A stretch of 33,348 nucleotides of DNA from a virus. Under the pieces are notes generated by a model. It saw nothing but the letters and a program-made list of their open reading frames with translations. It did no database searches and was not told the DNA's origin. The translations under genes and the position numbers were made by a program. Below, piece by piece: positions 7,615 through 13,776 of the stretch (position 1 is its first letter; every line of letters begins with the position of its first letter). Location: IMG/VR virus record IMGVR_UViG_3300010883_000205, positions 1 through 33,348 of that record, one strand, 5' to 3'.

Positions 7615-8150
7615 TGCGAACTCTAGTAGCAGGGGAAGGGTGGAAGTATGACAAACAATTCACAGATTCTTCAGTAGTAGAGCGTAAGTTGTTTGTAGGC
7701 CCCAAGCCTCCTCAAACAGATGGAATGAAAGATAAGGCTTACTTACTAAGTTACTGGTCACACTCCGACAGTCCGTCAGATGCGTTCCTTGACATTGATA
7801 CTTGGCGGTTGGAGAGGGAACTAGTAGACAAGGTAGTCATATGTTGCCCAGCGGATGAGCAGATAGACACGTCCTTGGAGATTTTTCCGAGTAGTTCATT
7901 AGTTCTGCACGGATTAGAAAGAGCTGTGCGGTTTCTGGGGATAGTTATTTACTTGGATTGGGCTCAGATGCTATCACCTAACCCTGTAGTAGAAGTAAAT
8001 TGTAGTTTTGGTTCACATCTTTCAGACGAAATAGCCAGAAAGACTGTTTTCCAAGTGTATGACACAGCTCTGGTTGGTATACAGCATGCCTTACGAATTA
8101 ATAACGTCCCACAACTTCAAGAAATGGCAGAGGAACTAAACAATGGATGA
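7614..8150 (+). CDS. Hypothetical protein, 178 aa
   Basis: No family is recognised. The 178-residue product starts at a TAATG overlap with the preceding gene, after a ribosome binding site formed by the AGGAGG in that gene's tail. It contains alternating hydrophobic strands (KVVICCPADEQ, LGIVIYLDWAQ, PVVEVNCSFG) and a C-terminal helix, suggesting a compact alpha/beta fold. No signal peptide or membrane segment is seen. Confidence 0.7.
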   Translation: MRTLVAGEGWKYDKQFTDSSVVERKLFVGPKPPQTDGMKDKAYLLSYWSHSDSPSDAFLDIDTWRLERELVDKVVICCPADEQIDTSLEIFPSSSLVLHGLERAVRFLGIVIYLDWAQMLSPNPVVEVNCSFGSHLSDEIARKTVFQVYDTALVGIQHALRINNVPQLQEMAEELNNG

Positions 8151-8835
8151 GAGTACAATGCTGGCAGGCATGTTGGCAGGATGGACTGTTCACCCCGAGG
8201 AAAAGATGCTAGTTGCTGACTTGCATGAAGATCCGGGAAATGTAAATGAACATAGTGACATGGATTTGACGGCTACAAAGAACAGTCTGGTAGCTTTTGG
8301 GCAGGTGGAGACTCTTGTAGTCCATAAACCCACCGGAAAGGTGATTGGGGGTAACGGTCGGCTCAGAATCATGCAAGAACTAGGTTGGACGGATGTTAAA
8401 GTAATCCCAGTGGATGGTACAGATGCACAACTAAAGACATTAGGAATTACACTTAATAAGACCCCACGTAATTCTGACTTCAATTTCGAAAAACTAACAG
8501 CAGTAATGAAGGAATTGGATGCAGGTCCAGATTCTGAATTGCTGGCATTGACTGGTTTTGCGGATTTCGAGATTGGACCTTTACTGGCGGCTGAGTTTGA
8601 TATGCCAGAAATCGAGCCCGAGGAAGAAGAGACACCTGCCCGAGACACAGAAGCCAGTAAACTGGATTCTAGGGGAATGACAATACAGTTTAGTGTAGGT
8701 CAACGGGATGCATTAAACGATATGTTTGTGTGTATCCGAGAAGAGTTGAAGGATTTTTCAATGCAGCCTGCCGACTGCGTGATTGAAGTAGTTAGCCGTT
8801 TTCTCAGTGTAACTAAGGAGGACGTTGGTGAGTAA
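8143..8835 (+). CDS. ParB/sulfiredoxin-fold domain protein
   Basis: Residues about 23-106 form a ParB/Srx N-terminal domain. LVADLHEDPGNVNEHS is its opening strand and loop, and IGGNGRLRIMQELG (68-81) is the phosphate-binding GGNGR motif. It is followed by a strand typical of phage ParB-like proteins. There is no helix-turn-helix of chromosomal ParB and no methyltransferase domain, which often follows this module in phages. The C-terminal 120 residues are acidic then alpha-helical and unassigned. It lies two small genes upstream of the DpdA-like gene. Nuclease, NTPase or DNA-modification accessory roles are all possible. Confidence 0.8.
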   Translation: MDESTMLAGMLAGWTVHPEEKMLVADLHEDPGNVNEHSDMDLTATKNSLVAFGQVETLVVHKPTGKVIGGNGRLRIMQELGWTDVKVIPVDGTDAQLKTLGITLNKTPRNSDFNFEKLTAVMKELDAGPDSELLALTGFADFEIGPLLAAEFDMPEIEPEEEETPARDTEASKLDSRGMTIQFSVGQRDALNDMFVCIREELKDFSMQPADCVIEVVSRFLSVTKEDVGE

Positions 8836-8944
8836 CATCAAAGCGTATAATCGCCTAATAGACAAAGTAGGTAGCACAGTAACATGGTCTATTGTGGGTT
8901 TGTGCGTTGAGGAGATAGTTACTAATTGGGTATCCTTATTTTGA
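8828..8944 (+). CDS. Small hydrophobic ORF, 38 aa
   Basis: A GTG at 8828 follows a perfect AAGGAGG (8815-8821) with 6-base spacing and opens a 38-residue frame that ends exactly at the base before palindrome copy 4. The sequence has a Trp- and Val-rich second half (VTWSIVGLCVEEIVTNW) that could be membrane-associated or amphipathic. It overlaps the ParB-like gene by eight bases. The strong ribosome binding site is the main support; no family is recognised. Confidence 0.5.
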   Translation: MSNIKAYNRLIDKVGSTVTWSIVGLCVEEIVTNWVSLF

Positions 8945-8960
8945 GTGCAAGCACTTGCAC
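8945..8960 (+). repeat. 16-bp dispersed palindrome, copy 4
   Basis: Exact GTGCAAGCACTTGCAC; flanks extend the symmetry to 9-base arms (8943-8962). It begins directly after the stop of the 38-aa ORF and precedes the next ribosome binding site. Confidence 0.95.
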
Positions 8961-8976
8961 TCGGGAGATGAAAACA

Positions 8977-9273
8977 ATGCTAAGTATGACAGTGGAAGGT
9001 AGGGCACTTTTGGACATTTGCCAGTCTGTTCACATGGCTAATACGGGGGAAGGATCATACAATAAGCAAAAATACGTACAGGACGCCGGCGTCCTGCAAA
9101 GCAAGGTCACGAACTGGATGAAGTTAAGTGGTGCCCAATCGGCATTTGATAGAGCAGTCATACGGCTCTTCCGTGCAACTTTACAAGAGGAAAATATTAA
9201 CGAGCCTTCTCGGACCTCACTATCCCAAGGTCGATGTATGACTACAGATCAGATTTTAACTGAAAGTAAATAA
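8977..9273 (+). CDS. Hypothetical protein, 98 aa
   Basis: The frame is open through the palindrome upstream, but GGGAG at 8963-8967 is best spaced for the ATG at 8977 (8968 is a less likely alternative). The product is helical (SVHMANTGEGSYNKQKY, QSAFDRAVIRLFRATLQEEN), with no recognised family. Its stop overlaps the DpdA-like start by one base, so it is likely co-translated with it. Confidence 0.62.
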   Translation: MLSMTVEGRALLDICQSVHMANTGEGSYNKQKYVQDAGVLQSKVTNWMKLSGAQSAFDRAVIRLFRATLQEENINEPSRTSLSQGRCMTTDQILTESK

Positions 9274-10025
9274 TGGCAACGGTTTACTTGTCACTAAGTA
9301 GTGCAGGAGAAGAAACATTACGTCGCCATGCCGACAAAGGACCACTTGACTTGCTAGTGGCATACCCTTTGTTGGATTATTTTAACAAAATCCGACCCCA
9401 CATTAATGTACGAAAGTGGATGCTAGACAGTGGTGCATTTAGTGTGTATAATTCAGGCGGAGTAATTGATATTGACGAGTATATTAAGGTATGCAAAGAT
9501 GTAGATGCTTGTGAGGTTATTGCATTAGATGATATGAATAGTTGGCAGAAGTCCATGCACAATACTAGCCATATGTGGACTAGCGGAGTTAGAAATGCCA
9601 TTCCTGTTTTTCACGTAGGCGAGCCTTGGGAGTACTTGAAGTGGTGCGTTGAGCACGCCGATAAGATAGGGTTAAGTGGTAAAATCAAGACCCGCCCCAA
9701 GTGGTTAGGGCAGTGTTTCGCCCGATTTTGGAAAGACAATCCCAAGAAAGTACACGGGTTTGGGATGGCTGGATGGAGAGCACTACAGACTGCCCCTTTT
9801 GATAGTGTAGACGCAAGTTCATGGGCTACGGCTCCGGGGAGGTTCGGACAGTATGCTGGGTATACAGGGAAGCAAATCCACTTGAAATCCAGAATGAAAG
9901 GAAGTGGTTCCAAAGATCTGTGGGTTGAGGTGGCGGAGCACATTAAAAGGGCTAAATGGAGTGAGGGTCGGTGGGCGATGGAACTAGCAAAACTCAAAGA
10001 TAGAAGCGAGGAAAAATTCAAATGA
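9273..10025 (+). CDS. dpdA: DpdA-like DNA 7-deazaguanine transglycosylase
   Basis: This 250-residue protein has the layout of the tRNA-guanine transglycosylase superfamily in its short phage DpdA form. LDSGAFS (51-57) corresponds to the DSGGF motif, so Asp52 is the predicted general base. VIALDDM (82-88) and PVFHVGE (111-117) are barrel strands. HGFGMAG (161-167) is followed by FDSVDASSW (176-184), matching the FDCV region that carries the nucleophilic Asp, here Asp177 or Asp180. The family swaps a guanine in DNA for preQ0 or a derivative. No C-terminal tRNA-binding zinc site is seen, as expected for DpdA. It overlaps queC by four bases. The neighbouring genes for preQ0 synthesis strongly support the call. 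Confidence 0.82.
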   Translation: MATVYLSLSSAGEETLRRHADKGPLDLLVAYPLLDYFNKIRPHINVRKWMLDSGAFSVYNSGGVIDIDEYIKVCKDVDACEVIALDDMNSWQKSMHNTSHMWTSGVRNAIPVFHVGEPWEYLKWCVEHADKIGLSGKIKTRPKWLGQCFARFWKDNPKKVHGFGMAGWRALQTAPFDSVDASSWATAPGRFGQYAGYTGKQIHLKSRMKGSGSKDLWVEVAEHIKRAKWSEGRWAMELAKLKDRSEEKFK

Positions 10026-10714
10026 GTAATAAAACAGGAGTGATGTTGCTATCGGGAGGCATGGATTCTGCTACTTTGCTTTGGTGGTTGCTGAAGCATG
10101 GGCACACAGTACATTGCCTATCTGTGGATTACGGGCAACGCCATGATAAGGAGTTAGGTGCAGCGGAATCAGTGTACGAGGCGGCCCACAAGAGGTTTTC
10201 TGGTCGTATAGGAGCGTGCAGGCAGTTGGATTTATCTATTTCTGGGGTAGATTTATTGTTAAAAGGTAGTAGTCAGTCTGACAATAGTATTACTGTGCCT
10301 TACGGGGCGTATGATGATGAGGTAATGAAGACCACAGTAGTGCCAAATAGAAATATGATGATGCTATCATTTGCTATCGCATGGGCAATTTCGAAGAAAA
10401 TGGATCATGTGTGGTATGGAGCACATTCAGGGGACCATGCAATTTACCCCGATTGCCGACCAGAATTTGTGCAAGCACTTGCACTTGCCACAGAATTGGC
10501 CGATTGGCATCAACCTAAGCTAACTGCACCTTTTATTACTATGGACAAGGGAGACATTGCACTTCTAGGCAGAAGTTTGGGTGTGCCATATGGAAAAACG
10601 TGGACATGTTATGAAGGCAAAGAAGATCCATGCGGCAAGTGTGGAGCCTGTGTTGAGCGAGCGGAGGCGTTTGCTTTTGCTGATTTCCCTGATCCTTTAC
10701 TAGCAGAGGTTTGA
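10022..10714 (+). CDS. queC: 7-cyano-7-deazaguanine (preQ0) synthase
   Basis: QueC makes preQ0 from 7-carboxy-7-deazaguanine using ATP and ammonia. The PP-loop SGGMDS is at residues 11-16, GDHAIYPDCRPEF at about 137-149 is the family signature, and the zinc site uses Cys196, Cys204, Cys207 and Cys210. At 230 residues it is full length. The 16-bp palindrome (10469-10484) is read as VQALA at residues 150-154, directly after DCRPEF, where the family has a variable helix, so the motif is tolerated. Its start overlaps the DpdA stop (ATGA). Confidence 0.96.
   Translation: MSNKTGVMLLSGGMDSATLLWWLLKHGHTVHCLSVDYGQRHDKELGAAESVYEAAHKRFSGRIGACRQLDLSISGVDLLLKGSSQSDNSITVPYGAYDDEVMKTTVVPNRNMMMLSFAIAWAISKKMDHVWYGAHSGDHAIYPDCRPEFVQALALATELADWHQPKLTAPFITMDKGDIALLGRSLGVPYGKTWTCYEGKEDPCGKCGACVERAEAFAFADFPDPLLAEV
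10469..10484 (+). repeat. 16-bp dispersed palindrome, copy 5
   Basis: Exact GTGCAAGCACTTGCAC with central CA inside queC, read in frame as VQALA just after the DCRPEF signature. Confidence 0.95.
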
Positions 10715-10719
10715 GTAAG

Positions 10720-11088
10720 ATGGAGATTACTAAGACGTATGCAAATGTACGATTTGAATTTGAGGCTATTCATTACAACGGCAACGCCGTGCCGGGGGAA
10801 TGGTACGAAAGAGAAGCACATAGGCATATTTTCATAGTTGAGGCCCGGAAGGATTGTGGAGGGCTGCATGGAGTTGTTTCGGCCCATTTGCTGAGACGGG
10901 AGATGCTGAAATGGGTAGTAGAGGAGCACTTCACAGATGAACCACAAGGAAGTGGGGCATTGGATATCGAAAGGTGGAAGTGCGAGGGGCTGGCATACTT
11001 GTTTTGCAATCACTTTGGCCTTGACTGGTGTAAGGTTATGGATTCGGTAGGTACAGGAGCGGAGGTGCATTGTTCCCATGACGATTGA
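10720..11088 (+). CDS. QueD-like T-fold protein lacking the catalytic cysteine
   Basis: This 122-residue protein has a QueD/pterin-synthase arrangement. RFEFEAIHY carries a first His (residue 18), and AHRHIF carries two more (34 and 36), with spacings of 16 and 2, close to the zinc-binding H...HGH of QueD. A CEGLAYLF segment and a final AEVH resemble the late QueD helix and strand. The Cys four residues before the HxH pair in true QueD is replaced by Glu. A canonical QueD is encoded 0.4 kb downstream, so this is a divergent relative, possibly with another activity or a structural role. The ATG at 10720 is preferred over a TTG at 10711. Confidence 0.5.
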   Translation: MEITKTYANVRFEFEAIHYNGNAVPGEWYEREAHRHIFIVEARKDCGGLHGVVSAHLLRREMLKWVVEEHFTDEPQGSGALDIERWKCEGLAYLFCNHFGLDWCKVMDSVGTGAEVHCSHDD

Positions 11089-11446
11089 AAAAGACGAGAT
11101 GATTGCTGAATTGCAAAAACAGATAGCCATAGTATCATTGGCAGTAGAAATGAAAGACGAGATCAGATTCAGGCCAGGCACGTGGGGCCATAAGATGGAC
11201 ACGGCACCAGAGTTCACAGTCACGCTGAACCAGAGGGCAAAGCTGGCTTCTGAGCTGGTTGGTCGATGGGGGATGGTGGCTGCGATTCCAGACGGCGAGG
11301 ATAAGGCGGGGAGGCAGAAACTGAGGATGATGACTGAGGAAGAGATGGCTCAACGTGCGTGCGTGACTGCCCAGTGTTTATTCCAAGCGTTTGAGGATAA
11401 TCAATGGCTGTATGACGTTCCGGATACACAGAGCGAGGACGATTGA
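11078..11446 (+). CDS. Hypothetical protein, 122 aa
   Basis: No family is recognised. It has a helical N-terminus (DEMIAELQKQIAIVSLAVEM), a basic middle and a helical, acidic C-terminus. It overlaps the preceding gene by 11 bases. Its stop is followed four bases later by the -35 of the next promoter, so it ends the dpdA-queC transcription unit. The first ATG is 11078; 11099 is a possible later start. Confidence 0.62.
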   Translation: MTIEKDEMIAELQKQIAIVSLAVEMKDEIRFRPGTWGHKMDTAPEFTVTLNQRAKLASELVGRWGMVAAIPDGEDKAGRQKLRMMTEEEMAQRACVTAQCLFQAFEDNQWLYDVPDTQSEDD

Positions 11447-11449
11447 TTG

Positions 11450-11477
11450 TTGACAAATTTTTAATTTATGGTACAAT
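11450..11477 (+). promoter_or_regulatory. Sigma70-type promoter before queD
   Basis: TTGACA at 11450-11455 and TACAAT at 11472-11477 are 16 bases apart; TGG before the -10 makes it an extended -10 type. The element resembles those at 18399 and 29949 (TTGACAAA near the -35, GGTAYAAT-like at the -10). It is positioned to drive the queD-queE-folE group. Confidence 0.8.
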
Positions 11478-11501
11478 ACTGACACAAAGGAAGTAAAACA
11501 A

Positions 11502-11951
11502 ATGCTTACGTGTACGAGGCGTCTTCAATTCTGTGCTGGTCACAGAATTCAAAACCATGAAGGTAAGTGCAGAAATTTGCATGGACATCAATATGGTGTG
11601 GAGATAACAGCAGAATCAACCGCAGGGTTGGATGTACTTGGAAGGGTAGTAGATTTTAGTGTGCTTAAAGGTATTTATGATCCGTGGATTCAAGAAAAGT
11701 TTGATCATGGGTTTATATTGCACAGGGCGGATAAGTCTGCAATTCAAGCCTTGGAGTTTTTTTCAGAAAAAGAACAAGTGAAGCAAAAAATATATCTACT
11801 GGATTTTAATCCCACAGCAGAGAATTTGGCGAGATTTTTCCTTGATCATACTGAATTTGTGACCAAGTTAGAGCCTCATTTTGTTAAAGTGGTTAAAGTT
11901 GTAGTACATGAGACGCCGAATTGTTCTGCTGAAGCATGTCTGAAAGAGTAA
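11502..11951 (+). CDS. queD: 6-carboxy-5,6,7,8-tetrahydropterin synthase
   Basis: QueD converts dihydroneopterin triphosphate to CPH4, the second step to preQ0. The zinc ligands His14, His27 and His29 (FCAGHRI and LHGHQY) and the catalytic Cys23 (KCRNLHGH) are all present. RVVDFSVLK, FDHGFIL, NPTAENLARF and VVVHETP follow in the normal order. At 149 residues the length is near normal, with a small loop insertion around residues 80-95. AAAGGAAG at 11487 sets the start, 24 bases after the -10 of its own promoter. Confidence 0.95.
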   Translation: MLTCTRRLQFCAGHRIQNHEGKCRNLHGHQYGVEITAESTAGLDVLGRVVDFSVLKGIYDPWIQEKFDHGFILHRADKSAIQALEFFSEKEQVKQKIYLLDFNPTAENLARFFLDHTEFVTKLEPHFVKVVKVVVHETPNCSAEACLKE

Positions 11952-11953
11952 AA

Positions 11954-12556
11954 ATGTATAAGATAAACGAGGTGTTCCTGAGCTTACAGGGGGAGGGAAT
12001 TCGGATAGGTACGGCAAACATTTTTGTTCGATTTGCTAATTGTAATCTCAAATGTACTGTGGAGGACATGGGCTTCGACTGTGACACGGATTTCACAGGT
12101 GTGTGGGAGATGACAGCCGATAAGTTATTTGAGTTGATAGAAGAAGTAGGTAAAGGTTGCAAGGCTATTATTTTCACGGGTGGTGAGCCCATGTTGCAGT
12201 TGGATGCCCCTTTGCTAGAGGAAGCACAAAGACGGGGATATTACTGTGCTGCGGAGACAAACGGTACGCTAGCGTTAGATGAGCAACAAAAGGAGTATTT
12301 GGACTGGATTACGGTGAGCCCTAAAACAGCAGAACATACAATTAGGATTCAGGAGTGCAATGAGCTGAAGTATGTTGTTCCTACCAATAAAGCCTTACCG
12401 CGAACAACAGTACATGCAGACCATTACCTCCTGAGTCCTGTTTTTAATGGAAATGAAATAGATAGGGAATCTTTGGCATGGTGTACTCAGAAGGTGAAGG
12501 AAAATCCGAAGTGGAGGCTGTCGGTCCAGAATCACAAGTTTTGGAAGGCAAGGTAA
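11954..12556 (+). CDS. queE: 7-carboxy-7-deazaguanine synthase (radical SAM), variant cluster loop
   Basis: QueE converts CPH4 to CDG by radical SAM chemistry. The N-terminus MYKINEVFLSLQGEG is diagnostic, and FTGGEPMLQ is the SAM-binding GGEP motif. The iron-sulfur loop is unusual: Cys30, Cys34 and Cys43 give CX3CX8C rather than the common CX3CX2C, with GFDCDTDF taking the place of WCDT. The start at 11954 is chosen because it matches the family N-terminus and follows GAAAGAG; a frame extension to 11936 overlaps queD. About 200 residues, normal for the family. Confidence 0.92.
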   Translation: MYKINEVFLSLQGEGIRIGTANIFVRFANCNLKCTVEDMGFDCDTDFTGVWEMTADKLFELIEEVGKGCKAIIFTGGEPMLQLDAPLLEEAQRRGYYCAAETNGTLALDEQQKEYLDWITVSPKTAEHTIRIQECNELKYVVPTNKALPRTTVHADHYLLSPVFNGNEIDRESLAWCTQKVKENPKWRLSVQNHKFWKAR

Positions 12557-13110
12557 GACCAAAAATAACGGAAGATTATTTCGAGACAGCGTATAGGCAT
12601 CTTTTTCATAACTTGTCCGAGGATGCAGATAGGCCCGGATTAAAAGAGACGCCCTCCCGTGTGTTAAAGGCGTTGTTGGAGATGACACAAGGATACAGTC
12701 AGCTACCTGCAACCATATTGAGTAAGAGTTTTGAGTCGGAATGTGATGAAATGGTTGTCGTTAAGGGCATTCCATTCATCAGTCTATGTGAGCATCATGT
12801 TCTTCCTTTTTTTGGCTTTGTAGACGTAGCTTACTTACCTAACGGCAGAGTTTTGGGGCTGAGTAAAATACCAAGAGCAGTGCAAGCACTTGCACAACGA
12901 TTACAAATACAAGAGCGGTTGACCCACGAAATAGCGGAAGCATTAGATAAAAGTATTCCTAATTCAGGAGTAGCGGTGAAAATACGAGCCACTCACAGTT
13001 GTATGAAGCTGAGAGGGGTAAAAAGCGAGGGGGAAATGGTAACTTGCAAACTACTGGGTAACTTTGAGGCACCCGTAGTTAGAGCCGAATTTTTCGAATT
13101 GGTGAAATAA
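12478..13110 (+). CDS. folE: GTP cyclohydrolase I
   Basis: FolE opens GTP to dihydroneopterin triphosphate, the first step to preQ0. Zinc ligands are Cys104 and His107 in SLCEHHVLPF and Cys175 in THSCMKLRG. DRPGLKETPSRV, GLSKIPR and RLQIQERLT are family blocks. The ATG at 12478 lies 79 bases inside queE; GTG 12511 (AAGGA upstream) or TTG 12541 may be the true start, since the first 25-30 residues are not conserved. The palindrome at 12880-12895 is read as VQALA (135-139) in the helix before QRLQIQERLT. It has the zinc-dependent FolE type motifs. Confidence 0.95.
   Translation: MVYSEGEGKSEVEAVGPESQVLEGKVRPKITEDYFETAYRHLFHNLSEDADRPGLKETPSRVLKALLEMTQGYSQLPATILSKSFESECDEMVVVKGIPFISLCEHHVLPFFGFVDVAYLPNGRVLGLSKIPRAVQALAQRLQIQERLTHEIAEALDKSIPNSGVAVKIRATHSCMKLRGVKSEGEMVTCKLLGNFEAPVVRAEFFELVK
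12880..12895 (+). repeat. 16-bp dispersed palindrome, copy 6
   Basis: Exact GTGCAAGCACTTGCAC with central CA inside folE, read in frame as VQALA in a conserved helix. Confidence 0.95.
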
Positions 13111-13776
13111 ATGTCATTAATTTCGATGCTTGAAGATCTGGAAGTCGGCAAAGGAGATGATCCAGAGCCTTCGTCTGCGGAACCTGTTACCCCCGAAGAT
13201 AAGATAAGTAAAGTGTATGAGTTAAAAACAAAAGGTGTGCCAGTACGTAACATAGCGAAGTCCTTCGGGGTTGCACAAGCCACAGTGTATAGGTGGTTAA
13301 ATCAGTATGAGGCGGATTTTAAAGCACGATTTCATGACAGACCCCGTGAGGAGCTATTGCTGGATTCGTTGAGGTTCATGAATGTAGTCAGAGACGTGGC
13401 TATTGCTGAAGTACACCAAATAGACCTAGACGTAATGAAAGTAGGCCCTTCGGGTAAGATGGAAAAAGATGGTAAGCCCGATAGGATGGCAAAGCACCGA
13501 ATGCTAAAGTTAGCAATGGAAGCGGAGAGAAGCTCATTCGGAATGTTACGGGATACAGGAGTACTGCCTAATGCAGTGAGGGAGATTCATTACAGCGTTA
13601 ATGATACTCGGCCCGAGGAAATGCGAGCAAGAGAAAATAATTCTCCCAAAACAAGAGAGCAAATGTTGCAGACCATTCTTGATATGGTAGAGCAACGACC
13701 AATGCTCCCTGGTCCAACGGAAGAAGAGTTGGCAACCCCCTTATTACTGGCGAATAAAGATGACGTCGACAGTTGA
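13111..13776 (+). CDS. terS: Probable terminase small subunit
   Basis: The 221-residue product has a homeodomain-like helix-turn-helix at about residues 30-66 (KGVPVRNIAKSFGVAQATVY), as in small terminases that bind the packaging site. A helical central region that could oligomerise follows. It lies directly before the large terminase and overlaps it by 17 bases, the usual gene order. Function is inferred from the HTH plus position; a transcription factor is the alternative. Confidence 0.75.
   Translation: MSLISMLEDLEVGKGDDPEPSSAEPVTPEDKISKVYELKTKGVPVRNIAKSFGVAQATVYRWLNQYEADFKARFHDRPREELLLDSLRFMNVVRDVAIAEVHQIDLDVMKVGPSGKMEKDGKPDRMAKHRMLKLAMEAERSSFGMLRDTGVLPNAVREIHYSVNDTRPEEMRARENNSPKTREQMLQTILDMVEQRPMLPGPTEEELATPLLLANKDDVDS

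Noticed and set aside
8846-8851. TATAAT after the ParB-like gene
   Set aside because: No acceptable -35 at 16-18 bases; it is inside the 38-residue ORF.
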